A DNA stretch of 33,415 nt from Thalassotalea litorea (GTDB taxonomy: Bacteria; Pseudomonadota; Gammaproteobacteria; Enterobacterales; Alteromonadaceae): positions 1 to 33,415 of the forward strand of contig NZ_VCBC01000023.1 in assembly GCF_005843925.1 (NCBI RefSeq). The letters are read 5' to 3'. Below, in pieces: positions 7,401 to 15,707 of this stretch (position 1 is the stretch's first letter; each line of letters opens with the position of its first letter). The translations under genes were made by a program, and so were the position numbers. The notes under the pieces are model-generated. The model was not told the origin of the DNA and searched no databases. It saw only the letters and a list, made by a program, of their open reading frames with translations.

Positions 7401-8744
7401 TTACACTGTATTTAGTAAGAATTGTCGTTCCCAGCTGGAAATAACATTTTTATAATTTTCGTAATCGGTTTTTATGGTTTCGGTAAACCCCTGAACAAAA
7501 CGCTCACCCAAATACTCATTAACTTTTGCACTGTTTATCATTCGGGATAATGCCGAATCGATATTTAGCGGTAAAGCTGTTGAACGGGTTTTGTTGCATT
7601 TGGTTAATGTCTGTTCGGAAGGCTCAATTTTCTCAATCATTCCCAGATAGCCGCACAATAAACTGGCAGCAATGGCCAGGTATGGATTCGAGTCGGCGCC
7701 AGGTAATCTGTTTTCAATTCGACGAGCTTGCACTGGCGATTCAGGCACCCGTAATCCAACGGTGCGGTTTTCTAATCCCCATTGCAAATTAACCGGAGCG
7801 GCAATGCCAGCTACAAATCGTTTGTAGGAATTTACATTTGGCGCATAGATAGCCATAACGTCAGGTGTATAGGTCTGCAAACCGCCGATATAATGATGAA
7901 ATAGCTCGGTATCACCCTCTTCGGTGGCAAAGATGTTTTGCCCGGTCGTGGCATCGACGACGCTTTGATGGATGTGCATTGCACTACCCGGTTGCCCACT
8001 GATGGGTTTAGCCATAAAGGTGGCGGTAAAACCGTGTTTTTTGGCCGCTTCTTTGACCATGCGCTTAAACACAAAGACCTGATCGGCCATCATCAGCGGA
8101 TCGCCGTGAACTAAATTAAATTCAAATTGTGCACGGCCTTCTTCATGCACAACTGCATCCAGGCGCAGCTGCATTTGCTCTGCCCATTGGTAGACATCAT
8201 CAATGAAGGGAGCGAACTCATCGGTGGCTTCGATGCCAAACGATTGTCGGCCGATTTCTTGATAACCTGAACGACCTTGTGGTGGTTGCAAAGGTTGGTT
8301 TGGATCGGCACATTTGGCGGTCAGATACAATTCCATTTCCGGAGCGATTATCGGTTGCCAGTTTTGTTGCTGATAAAGTTTCAGAACGTTTTTTAGTACG
8401 TTTCGTGGCACCAGATCAAATTCATGACCAAGGTGAGAATATCCGTCGTGGATTATCATGGCGGTCGGTTTCTTCGCCCAAGGCAAAACGTAACAGCCAT
8501 TTTCAACCGGTTTGAGGATCATATCCATATCCCGCTCATCAATCAGTGAAAACAAGATATTGTCTTCGATAAGATCGCCACTGCCAGCCATCAACATCGC
8601 ACCTTCTGCCAGTTTCACCTTAGCGCCATCAATAAAGCTGGATACTGGCAGGGTTTTTCCTCGAGCAACACCGGTTTGATCGCTGGTGACACATTGCACT
8701 TCTTCAATCTTATGGTCGATTAGCCACTGTTTAATGTTATCCAT
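7401..8744 (-). CDS. puuA: PuuA/SpuB-type gamma-glutamylpolyamine synthetase
   Basis: A 447-residue member of the glutamine-synthetase fold. The N-terminal beta-grasp domain (residues ~1-100) is followed by the catalytic domain. Recognisable pieces are IIAPEMELYL with metal-binding glutamates, GSAMHIHQS with the metal-site histidine, ENRTVGLRVP and the NRLPGADSNPYLA segment. Enzymes of this group join glutamate to putrescine or other polyamines using ATP. The length and absence of an adenylylation loop fit the catabolic rather than the nitrogen-assimilating type. It overlaps the upstream hydrolase gene by 8 nt and is tightly followed by the aminotransferase, so the three are co-transcribed. 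Confidence 0.88.
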   Translation of the reverse strand: MDNIKQWLIDHKIEEVQCVTSDQTGVARGKTLPVSSFIDGAKVKLAEGAMLMAGSGDLIEDNILFSLIDERDMDMILKPVENGCYVLPWAKKPTAMIIHDGYSHLGHEFDLVPRNVLKNVLKLYQQQNWQPIIAPEMELYLTAKCADPNQPLQPPQGRSGYQEIGRQSFGIEATDEFAPFIDDVYQWAEQMQLRLDAVVHEEGRAQFEFNLVHGDPLMMADQVFVFKRMVKEAAKKHGFTATFMAKPISGQPGSAMHIHQSVVDATTGQNIFATEEGDTELFHHYIGGLQTYTPDVMAIYAPNVNSYKRFVAGIAAPVNLQWGLENRTVGLRVPESPVQARRIENRLPGADSNPYLAIAASLLCGYLGMIEKIEPSEQTLTKCNKTRSTALPLNIDSALSRMINSAKVNEYLGERFVQGFTETIKTDYENYKNVISSWERQFLLNTV

Positions 8745-9522
8745 GGTTATTTTTTACCTGTTGTCGATGTTGGCAAGCTTGTCCAAAAGCAGAAAATAGC
8801 TTGCGACTGTATACATTATTGTGAAATTGCCATTCCGGGTGCCATTGTACGGCGATGGCGAAGGCTTGTGCGTCTGTCACGGAAAAAGCTTCGATCAATC
8901 CATCCTCTGCTACCGCTTCCGGCAGTAAGGTTGGTGCTAATTGGTCGACGCCTTGAGTATGCAATGAGTTGACTTCGATGGTGTCGCTATCAAATATTGT
9001 CTGTAACTGGCCACCGGAATTCAGACGCACCGAATGCGCCAAATCATATTGCTGTGCTAAGGTGAGATTTTTATCTTCCCGGTGTTCAATATATTGCCCC
9101 GTTTCATGGAGTTTTTGATGCAAAGTTCCCCCCAGCGCAACGTTCATTTCCTGAAAGCCCCGACAGATCCCTAAAATGGGCACACCGGCAGCTATCGCCA
9201 TATTAATCAAGGGTAGTGTGGTGCTATCGCGATCGGCATCTAGCTTAGTATCTGGGTCGGGTTTCGCCCCGTCATAATGCTCAGGATTCACCATGGAATA
9301 GCCGCCAGTCAGCAAAACCCCATCCAGCGTAGTAACGAGTTGATTTAATTGCTCTAGGTTGCCAAGTGCTGGGATTAATACGGGCGTGCATTTACTGCCA
9401 TCAACAACCGCATTAATATACTTATGGCCCGCTATATGAAATGGATGTGGACCTATTATTTCCAAATCACAAACGACACCAACCATCGGGTTGGGAAGAT
9501 GGTGAGTTCCGGTATTCGTCAT
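8737..9522 (-). CDS. puuD: PuuD/SpuA-type gamma-glutamyl-GABA hydrolase (class I GATase-like)
   Basis: A 261-residue peptidase C26 family protein. The nucleophile elbow ILGICRGFQEMN places the catalytic cysteine at residue 120, and VQWHPEW supplies H228 and E230. LLTGG at ~71-75 is the oxyanion-side loop. PuuD releases glutamate and 4-aminobutyrate from gamma-glutamyl-GABA, the last step of the gamma-glutamylated putrescine route. It is the first gene of the three-gene operon and its end overlaps the ligase start. The ATG has no strong ribosome binding site. No gene for the PuuC dehydrogenase that would feed this enzyme lies in the window, so that step must be encoded elsewhere if the route is complete. 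Confidence 0.87.
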   Translation of the reverse strand: MTNTGTHHLPNPMVGVVCDLEIIGPHPFHIAGHKYINAVVDGSKCTPVLIPALGNLEQLNQLVTTLDGVLLTGGYSMVNPEHYDGAKPDPDTKLDADRDSTTLPLINMAIAAGVPILGICRGFQEMNVALGGTLHQKLHETGQYIEHREDKNLTLAQQYDLAHSVRLNSGGQLQTIFDSDTIEVNSLHTQGVDQLAPTLLPEAVAEDGLIEAFSVTDAQAFAIAVQWHPEWQFHNNVYSRKLFSAFGQACQHRQQVKNNHG

Positions 9523-9868
9523 AACGTGTTAATTCAGTATCTAAGTGTTCGATTTAATACACACTAACATAGGGTTTCTACTTGAGTCGAGATATTATGT
9601 TTAGAAAATAAAACAAAAAAGCATTTTTTTAAAGAAAGTTCACATTTTCCAAAGACGGATATTTGCTTGGTTAATAAGGTGCTTTAAAGCCTAACCTTTA
9701 TGTCATTATTTTTTACCTAAATAGGCTCAAATGGGAATATGCATCAATCCATGGCGCACTAACGATATGGAAGTCGAAACTCTCGGATTGTCCGGAACAA
9801 TAAAAGAGGAGGAACTTTAAAGGGATTTATGGAATTTTGTAATATTCGAAAGGTGATATTGCGACAAA
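9523..9868. other. Intergenic region, probable promoter zone of the puuD-puuA-spuC operon
   Basis: AT-rich DNA without a gene I can support. The operon promoter must lie here; CATAAT at about 9597-9602 on the - strand is a possible -10 element, but I cannot place a convincing -35. A GCTTTAAAGC palindrome lies near 9680. A 47-codon frame at 9829-9972 is discussed among the rejected items. Confidence 0.4.
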
Positions 9869-9882
9869 GTACATCCATGTAC
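9869..9882 (-). other. GUACAUGGAUGUAC hairpin with CsrA-like AUGGA loop
   Basis: On the - strand this is GTACATGGATGTAC, a perfect stem enclosing AUGGAU. It differs at one position from the CsrA consensus RUACARGGAUGU. It lies directly after the T-tract of the TorF terminator, so it would be transcribed only on readthrough. The same hairpin type occurs in the array behind fis. Confidence 0.5.
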
Positions 9883-9909
9883 AAAATGCCGGTGGCATTA
9901 CCCACCGGC
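9883..9909 (-). terminator. Rho-independent terminator of the TorF porin gene
   Basis: On the - strand GCCGGTGG and CCACCGGC pair around GTAATG and are followed by ATTTT. A second perfect hairpin, TTATCATT/AATGATAA at 9912-9932, sits between it and the stop codon. Confidence 0.8.
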
Positions 9910-9939
9910 TATTATCATTGGGAGAATGATAAACTTTTC

Positions 9940-10584
9940 TTAGAAAGATTTTCCGATACTAAAAACAAGTGACTCATCGCCTTCACCTGTTTCTAAATCC
10001 AGTTCTTCAGAGTTAGCAATAAGTGCAACACCCACGTCAAAACCCGCTACTTCAGCACCATAACCAACTTCAACATAATCACCGTCAAAGTCTTTACCCC
10101 ATGAACCATACGTTGCATAGAAACCTTCATGTTCTAAAGACAAAGTGAAAAAATCATAGTCAGATTCAGGAATACCTAGGTCAAATTCTTCTTTGTGTTG
10201 ACCAATATTGTAGGTAGCTGAAAACATGCCAAAGCTAAAGCCAAGGTTAACTTCGTTATAAGCAGAATCAAAATCACCGGTATATTGATAAGAGGTAACG
10301 CCAGCGCTAAAACCTAAACCACCGTCTGTTTCGAAACCGTAACCACCATAAAAATCAACTTCGATACCGTCTTGTACGTCTGCAGCCCAAGTACCGACAT
10401 AAAAACCACCGGCTTCGTAATCCACACCAGCACTGGCAGAAGCCGTATAGGTCTGTGCGATACCACGGAAGAAGTATTGAGACACAAGGCCAACATTACC
10501 GCTAATTTCGGCAGCAGCCGAAGTGGAAACTGTCATCATACATGCTGCTGAAATAGCTAGCGCTGCTTTGCTCATTATTTTCAT
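9940..10584 (-). CDS. TorF family putative porin (outer-membrane beta-barrel)
   Basis: A 214-residue protein with a clear signal peptide: a positively charged start, a hydrophobic run and a likely cut after SAAA near residue 25. The mature chain begins GNVGLVSQYFFRGIAQT, typical of the TorF/CHP02001 family. Its remainder alternates aromatic and small residues in short strands rich in Y, G, D and E, ending in F as expected for recognition by the barrel-assembly machinery. AAGGAACG precedes the ATG. Members are thought to be small outer-membrane channels; the solute is unknown. It is a single-gene unit with its own terminator. Lying upstream of the polyamine operon on the same strand is suggestive but does not show a shared function. 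Confidence 0.82.
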   Translation of the reverse strand: MKIMSKAALAISAACMMTVSTSAAAEISGNVGLVSQYFFRGIAQTYTASASAGVDYEAGGFYVGTWAADVQDGIEVDFYGGYGFETDGGLGFSAGVTSYQYTGDFDSAYNEVNLGFSFGMFSATYNIGQHKEEFDLGIPESDYDFFTLSLEHEGFYATYGSWGKDFDGDYVEVGYGAEVAGFDVGVALIANSEELDLETGEGDESLVFSIGKSF

Positions 10585-10872
10585 TATCGTTCCTTAGATT
10601 TATTTTTACTAAATTGTTGTTATTTAATGTTTATTAACCTAGGAGTTTCAACTATTGTGCCAATTCTAATGTTTCGCCGGTATTTTCTTCCTACACCCCG
10701 TATTCTATGAGGTTACAAAAATGTAAGCCTTCGGTTAATCTATCGTTTGGGTGATATAAAGAACTAATGTTGCACTATTTTCGAGCATATCTTTCTTTGA
10801 TGGTGCAAAGCGTTTTTCTTTTCATTAACCTCGTATTTCGTTAAAGTAGCGCTTGAAATTAAAGGGGGTAGA

Positions 10873-11550
10873 ATGCCAGATTATTTAATTGCACCGTCTA
10901 TATTGTCGGCGGATTTTGCCCGACTTGGAGAAGACGTATCTAATGTGCTCGATGCCGGTGCCGATGTGGTTCACTTCGATGTCATGGATAACCACTTTGT
11001 CCCTAACCTGACGGTAGGGCCTATGGTTTGCAAATCTCTGAGAAACTATGGCATTAGTGCCGTCATTGATGTGCACTTGATGATCGAGCCGGTGGATGCC
11101 CTAATACCTCCTTTTGCAAACGCTGGCGCGGACATTATTACGTTTCACCCTGAAGCAAGTCAGGATGTAGCTGCGACTTTAGCGCTTATCAAAGAAAACG
11201 GCTGTAAAGCCGGGTTAGTGCTCAATCCATCGACTCCATTAGAACAGGCGATCCCTTTTTTAACACAGATTGACGTATTGTTATTAATGTCGGTCAATCC
11301 TGGGTTTGGAGGACAATCCTTTATTCCCGCTACATTGGACAAGATTCGTCAGGCCAGAGCGTTAATTGATAAACAACAATTGTCCATAAAGCTGGAGGTT
11401 GATGGGGGCATTAACCTGGATAATATCAGTGATGTGGCAGCAGCAGGAGCGGATATGTTTGTTGCCGGCTCTGCGATATTTGCCAGCAAGGATTATCGCA
11501 AAACAATTACCCAGATGCGTTCGGCGTTAACGCAACACGAAAATAGTTAA
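10873..11550 (+). CDS. rpe: Ribulose-phosphate 3-epimerase
   Basis: A 225-residue TIM-barrel enzyme of the usual length. It interconverts ribulose 5-phosphate and xylulose 5-phosphate in the pentose phosphate pathway. Visible signatures are VHFDVMDNHFVPNLTVGP (H34 and D36, metal and catalytic), DVHLMIEP (H68), MSVNPGFGGQSF (phosphate-binding loop) and LEVDGGI (D177, the second catalytic acid). GGGGG lies just before the ATG. It is followed 44 bp later by trpS. In many gammaproteobacteria phosphoglycolate phosphatase (gph) sits between these two genes; here it is absent. Confidence 0.97.
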   Translation: MPDYLIAPSILSADFARLGEDVSNVLDAGADVVHFDVMDNHFVPNLTVGPMVCKSLRNYGISAVIDVHLMIEPVDALIPPFANAGADIITFHPEASQDVAATLALIKENGCKAGLVLNPSTPLEQAIPFLTQIDVLLLMSVNPGFGGQSFIPATLDKIRQARALIDKQQLSIKLEVDGGINLDNISDVAAAGADMFVAGSAIFASKDYRKTITQMRSALTQHENS

Positions 11551-11594
11551 ATTTGATTGAATGGCACGCGCAAGTGCTAATGTGAAGGAAAATT

Positions 11595-12599
11595 ATGTCA
11601 AAACCTGTTGTATTAAGTGGCTGTCAGCCATCAGGTGAATTAACCATAGGTAACTATCTTGGCGCACTACGCCAATGGGTTGCGATGCAGGACGATCATC
11701 AATGTTTTTATTCATTAGTGGATTTACATGCGATCACGGTACGTCAGGAACCCGAGGCATTGCGCAATGCTTGTCTTGATGGTCTGGCGTTATATCTGGC
11801 GTGTGGTGTCGATCACGAAAAAAGCACGATTTTTGTTCAGTCTCATGTGCCCGAGCATTCACAACTTGCCTGGATATTAAATTGTTACACGCAAATGGGT
11901 GAGCTGAATCGCATGACTCAGTATAAGGATAAGTCGCAAAAGGCAGAAGCCAATATGAATGCCGGCTTATTTACGTATCCGGTGTTAATGGCTGCCGATA
12001 TTTTATTGTATCAGGCTGATCGCGTTCCGGTAGGTGATGATCAAAAACAACATCTTGAGTTGGCTCGGGATATTGCGAATCGTTTTAATAATATCTATGG
12101 CGATACATTTACTGTGCCTGACCCATATATTCCAGAATTTGGCGCCCGGGTTATGAGCTTGCAAGAGCCCACTAAAAAAATGTCTAAGTCAGATACCAAT
12201 CCAGGCAACTTCATTGGTTTATTAGAAGATCCAAAGAAAATCACCAAGAAAATTAAGCGTGCAGTGACCGATTCCGACGAACAAGCTCGCATTTATTTTG
12301 ATGTTCAGGAAAAACCAGGGGTTTCCAACCTATTGTCTTTATTATCCTGTGCGACCGGCCAAACCGTTGAACAACTGGTTCCGGCTTATGAAGATAAGAT
12401 GTATGGCCATTTAAAAGGGGATGTCGCTGAGGCGGTTGTTGAGATGTTGGCGCCAATTCAGGAAAAGTTCCATCAGTACCGTCAAGATCAGGCATTTCTT
12501 AATGAAGTAATGCGAAGTGGTGCTGAAAAAGCATCAGCTCAAGCATCATCGGTGCTATCAAAGGCATATGAAGCGGTAGGCTTTATTGCTCGTCCATAA
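11595..12599 (+). CDS. trpS: Tryptophanyl-tRNA synthetase
   Basis: A 334-residue class I aminoacyl-tRNA synthetase of standard length. The HIGH-equivalent is TIGNYLG at residues 17-23, in the order PSGELTIGN typical of TrpRS, and the KMSKS loop is at 195-199. Other conserved stretches are DLHAITV and GDDQKQHLELARDIA. It charges tRNA-Trp in the cytoplasm. A GAAGGAAAATT leader precedes the ATG. It probably shares a transcript with rpe and ends at the strong terminator at 12643. Confidence 0.98.
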   Translation: MSKPVVLSGCQPSGELTIGNYLGALRQWVAMQDDHQCFYSLVDLHAITVRQEPEALRNACLDGLALYLACGVDHEKSTIFVQSHVPEHSQLAWILNCYTQMGELNRMTQYKDKSQKAEANMNAGLFTYPVLMAADILLYQADRVPVGDDQKQHLELARDIANRFNNIYGDTFTVPDPYIPEFGARVMSLQEPTKKMSKSDTNPGNFIGLLEDPKKITKKIKRAVTDSDEQARIYFDVQEKPGVSNLLSLLSCATGQTVEQLVPAYEDKMYGHLKGDVAEAVVEMLAPIQEKFHQYRQDQAFLNEVMRSGAEKASAQASSVLSKAYEAVGFIARP

Positions 12600-12642
12600 C
12601 CTGCGGTAATTCAATTACCGAATATTACGACACTGTAATAAC

Positions 12643-12675
12643 AAAAAAGCCACCAGCACTGCTGGTGGCTTTTTT
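12643..12675. terminator. Bidirectional rho-independent terminator after trpS
   Basis: AAAAGCCACCAGC and GCTGGTGGCTTTT pair around ACT, flanked by A and T runs. It serves trpS and the converging FHA-protein gene. A smaller perfect hairpin, CGGTAATT/AATTACCG, lies at 12604-12620. Confidence 0.93.
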
Positions 12676-12696
12676 ATTTCACTAAGCTAACGCGGA

Positions 12697-13674
12697 TTAA
12701 TCATCACGCTTTTTGTTCGCAGCTTCCTTGGCCTTAGTAAATAGCTCGTCACTTCGATTTACATAAGCTTCGCTAGTTTCACCTGAAGAAAGCAAGAATC
12801 CTGGAGTCATGATTTGCGCATTGTACTCAGGATACGGATTAAATTCTGGTTCATCACCCGCACTGATCAATAACACGCCACCGTAGACTAATGCCGTTAA
12901 GCCGGCAGCAAACTTAAAGCGCCGTGCTGGCTTTTGATGCAAGGCAATATAGAAGTTAAACCATAGTAAGATAAAGGTTAGCACCACGGCCATTGCAAAT
13001 ATCAGCCATTCGACAGAAATGGCATCGGATGTGTTAAAACCAAATAAGGCTTCGAAAAAGTCCGCCACCCAAAACAAGCTGACAATAATAAACGTCACCC
13101 CGATTTGGCTTCGAAGTCGGGCTTCATGCTTGTTAATAAACGCAATGAAGGCAAAAATTAATGCCCAAATTGGGATCACCAGGCTTTCCAGTAAGGAATC
13201 CATAAAGAGCTTCGAATAGGAAATCTCACGAACATCAATACTGATGTAATTAAAGAAGGCGCTGATCAAGGTGTATGCTGCAATTAACCCTAGAATTACC
13301 CACCATTGGCCACTAAATTCAACAAAGTGCTCCATCCGCGAGAATTTTACACTGTGTGCTACAGGATGGGTTGGCGACAAAAACTTTAACAGGCTTTTAC
13401 CGACGCGGATCACATCACCAGAATTCAATTTTTGCTCTTGCACCATTGGCTTGCCAGAACCATTAACACTGCCATTGAGCGTCTGTAAATCCTTGACATA
13501 CCATTGCTGCTCTTCATTATCAAAGCGCAATTGCAGGTGTTCCGCGCATACATGAGGGTCGGAAAGAATCAGATCGTTTTGATAACCACGTCCTATCTGT
13601 AGGGAATCTCCCTGGTATTTATGACGACCTATCAGTTTATTTGCACGACTGATTTCTTCAATGATTAATTCCAT
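12697..13674 (-). CDS. Membrane protein with N-terminal FHA domain
   Basis: A 325-residue protein. Residues ~20-98 form a forkhead-associated domain, a phosphothreonine-peptide binder: LQIGRG (GR at 28-29), then VCAEHL, where the usual serine of SxxH is replaced by cysteine (C43, H46), then LNGS and NG at 67-72. From about residue 115 on there are five hydrophobic helices, followed by a ~60-residue hydrophilic tail ending in KEAANKKRDD. The start overlaps the upstream protease gene by 10 nt, with GGAGG ahead of the ATG, so the two are translated together. The pairing suggests a signalling or quality-control module across the inner membrane. No kinase or phosphatase lies beside it and I know no named homologue. 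Confidence 0.82.
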   Translation of the reverse strand: MELIIEEISRANKLIGRHKYQGDSLQIGRGYQNDLILSDPHVCAEHLQLRFDNEEQQWYVKDLQTLNGSVNGSGKPMVQEQKLNSGDVIRVGKSLLKFLSPTHPVAHSVKFSRMEHFVEFSGQWWVILGLIAAYTLISAFFNYISIDVREISYSKLFMDSLLESLVIPIWALIFAFIAFINKHEARLRSQIGVTFIIVSLFWVADFFEALFGFNTSDAISVEWLIFAMAVVLTFILLWFNFYIALHQKPARRFKFAAGLTALVYGGVLLISAGDEPEFNPYPEYNAQIMTPGFLLSSGETSEAYVNRSDELFTKAKEAANKKRDD

Positions 13675-14918
13675 TGGCTCGCCTCCATAAAACGCTTGGT
13701 AAAGGATTGAGCCAAGGTTTGGTTCACACCAGCGAGGGTGAAATGACTAACCAATGCTTGATTAGTTTGATCGACTGAAGCCGCTAAAAACATAATGTCA
13801 TACAGGCCTTTATATTTTTTATATGCGCGTACACACATGATCGATTTATTGGTCAGTTTGTTATTACTGTTACTGGTGATGTCATGTTGACATTCAAATT
13901 CAGTAACATCTTCTTTGCCCGCCTGGTTATCAGCCGCAGCCTGAGTGATCGATGCTTTATAATTTTGATAAAAACGCCAGGTACTAATGTCATCGCCTTC
14001 AAAGTAATGAAACTCCATCGACACTTTACCGGTACTAAAACTATCAGAAATATAGACGCTCTCTTCCATCTGACATTGGGTTATCGCTTGAAATAGCAGA
14101 TCATCTGGACGATCGGCATTGGAATTACCCCAGCAACGAATAAAGTCCACGCCCGTCTGCGGAATGCTGGCTTTAGCAAACGATTTGCTTTCCCATGGGG
14201 TGGCAAGAATGGAGGTAATTAGCTTACTTTGGTTTGCTTCGAGTTGCTCAGTGATCTGTTCACTAATGGTTTTTTCAACTTGAACATCAAACTGATTGAT
14301 TAATTGCGCGAGTTTGCCATGGGGGATCAAAAAACCAATTTGGTTACCCGACGTCGCAACGTTAACGCCGACAACATCACCTGCGGCATTGACAACCGGT
14401 CCACCGCTCATTCCAGGGTTTACCGAACCGGTGAAGTGAATGCGATCGTTGAACGCTTCTTTCTTCAGGCCATTGTATGTCCCGGGAACGACTATCATCC
14501 CGAGATCATGGGGATTACCCAGAGAATACAGTTGCTCACCTTTTTGTGGGGTTTGTTCGGAAACAATAAAATGCAGCGGTTGCGGATTGTCTTCATGTAA
14601 AACAATGGCGAGATCATTAATCACATCGACAGTTTGCAAATTCAATTGCCCAGTCTTTCCTTCGTGATCTTCAAATTCAATAATGTATTTTTCAGGGTGT
14701 TGGGCGTAACCTGAAATCACATGATAATTGGTGGCAATATAGCCATTTTCACCAATTTGAAATCCACTCCCTATTCCGGATTTTTCACCGGTTGCCTTGT
14801 CGATAATTCGAATTTGATAGAGGGCAGGTGCCATATCGGCAAAGATTTGCTCAGCATTTTCATTGGCTCTGCTGAGCGTACTGCTTAATATCAGCAATAG
14901 CAGAACGACTACTCGCAT
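13665..14918 (-). CDS. Secreted trypsin-like serine protease with unknown C-terminal domain
   Basis: A 417-residue protein with a signal peptide (MRVVVLLLLILSSTLSRA). Residues ~30-200 form a chymotrypsin-fold protease of the DegP/HtrA kind, with catalytic H66 in TNYHVISG, D102 in INDLAIV and S171 in NPGMSGGPV. No PDZ domain follows. Instead the last ~210 residues form a domain I do not recognise, with cysteines in RCWGN, QCQME, FECQH and MCVRA that may form disulfides outside the cytoplasm. AAGGAAAAAG lies before the ATG. It is the first gene of a two-gene unit with the FHA membrane protein. All three triad residues are intact, so activity is likely; the substrate is unknown. Confidence 0.85.
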   Translation of the reverse strand: MRVVVLLLLILSSTLSRANENAEQIFADMAPALYQIRIIDKATGEKSGIGSGFQIGENGYIATNYHVISGYAQHPEKYIIEFEDHEGKTGQLNLQTVDVINDLAIVLHEDNPQPLHFIVSEQTPQKGEQLYSLGNPHDLGMIVVPGTYNGLKKEAFNDRIHFTGSVNPGMSGGPVVNAAGDVVGVNVATSGNQIGFLIPHGKLAQLINQFDVQVEKTISEQITEQLEANQSKLITSILATPWESKSFAKASIPQTGVDFIRCWGNSNADRPDDLLFQAITQCQMEESVYISDSFSTGKVSMEFHYFEGDDISTWRFYQNYKASITQAAADNQAGKEDVTEFECQHDITSNSNNKLTNKSIMCVRAYKKYKGLYDIMFLAASVDQTNQALVSHFTLAGVNQTLAQSFTKRFMEASQWN

Positions 14919-15252
14919 TCTTTTTCCTTGATAATTGTTTCAGGTATTGTGCCATTAATATGCAGGCCTGCAAAGATGATAATTTTTGCTGAAAAAATGC
15001 TCTTTTCAAAAAAAAATGAATTTTTTTTATTTCTGTTGGTCTACAAGCTTACAAGGGGCAGTTGCGCGATAAATCTACGTAGTAACCACCTGAATTTTTA
15101 CAAAATACTAGCAAATTTAATGAAATTATTTATTCACATTTTTACGATTTGATGCCATATTTGTTTCTTTTTTGCGCGCGCTATTGTATTTTTGTACAAA
15201 TAAAGTTCACGTCTAAGTCCCCTTGAATAACAATAAAGTGGTTGGAGTATTC
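14919..15252. other. Divergent intergenic region, AT-rich
   Basis: Long A and T runs (for example around 15008-15036) separate the protease gene from the rightward SpoIIAA-like gene. TTGTATTTTTGTACAAA at 15184-15200 recurs exactly at 27016-27032 ahead of dusB. I see no gene, tRNA or clear promoter boxes. Confidence 0.5.
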
Positions 15253-15651
15253 ATGAAATATACCCTGAGTTTTGGCTATATAAATATCATTAGCGACAAT
15301 ATCGCGGAAATTTTGGTGGACGAAGGTGTCGTAATGACATTGGAGATGTGTGAGGAATATGACGAGTTTCTACTGAGTCACTTTCATGGCCCGTTTGCGG
15401 TTTTAGTCAATCGTATCCACAACTATACGATGACTTTTGAAACTCGATTACATATCGCTTCCCATGAGGATTTGGTGGCAATCGGTGTCGTTTCATACAC
15501 CAAACAAGATTCTGAAGATGTAGAGAAACTGGTAGAGTTACGAAAAGTTGATAAGCTAAATTTGCGCGAATTTCATGGCCTGGATATGGGACGCGGTAAA
15601 GCGTTAGCCTGGCTTGAACGAGAGTTATCAACGGTGTATTCGGACATCTGA
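15253..15651 (+). CDS. SpoIIAA/STAS-like hypothetical protein
   Basis: A 132-residue protein. I start at ATG 15253 because TGGAG lies six bases upstream; an in-frame TTG at 15223 is less likely. The pattern fits small SpoIIAA/STAS-like proteins of marine bacteria: beta strands with IAEILVDEGVVMTLEMCEEY, a central strand FAVLVNRIHNY, then AIGVVSYTK and a C-terminal helix with ALAWLEREL. Such proteins are cytoplasmic and sometimes act as anti-anti-sigma-like switches, but no sigma or anti-sigma partner is nearby and the phosphorylatable serine is not evident. It is a single-gene unit closed by a strong terminator. The assignment comes from general pattern only. Confidence 0.7.
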   Translation: MKYTLSFGYINIISDNIAEILVDEGVVMTLEMCEEYDEFLLSHFHGPFAVLVNRIHNYTMTFETRLHIASHEDLVAIGVVSYTKQDSEDVEKLVELRKVDKLNLREFHGLDMGRGKALAWLERELSTVYSDI

Positions 15652-15680
15652 TTGACCATTGTAAATTTGAATTGAATATG

Positions 15681-15707
15681 AAAAGCGCTGATATCAGCGC
15701 TTTTTTT
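15681..15707 (+). terminator. Rho-independent terminator
   Basis: AAAGCGCTGAT and ATCAGCGCTTT form an almost perfect palindrome followed by seven Ts, 30 bp after the SpoIIAA-like gene. Confidence 0.92.

Noticed and set aside
9829..9972. 47-codon + strand frame preceded by AGGAGG and AAAGGG
   Set aside because: It runs antisense through the TorF terminator hairpins and into the 3' end of the porin gene; the AGGAGG is too far from the ATG and the protein has no recognisable feature.
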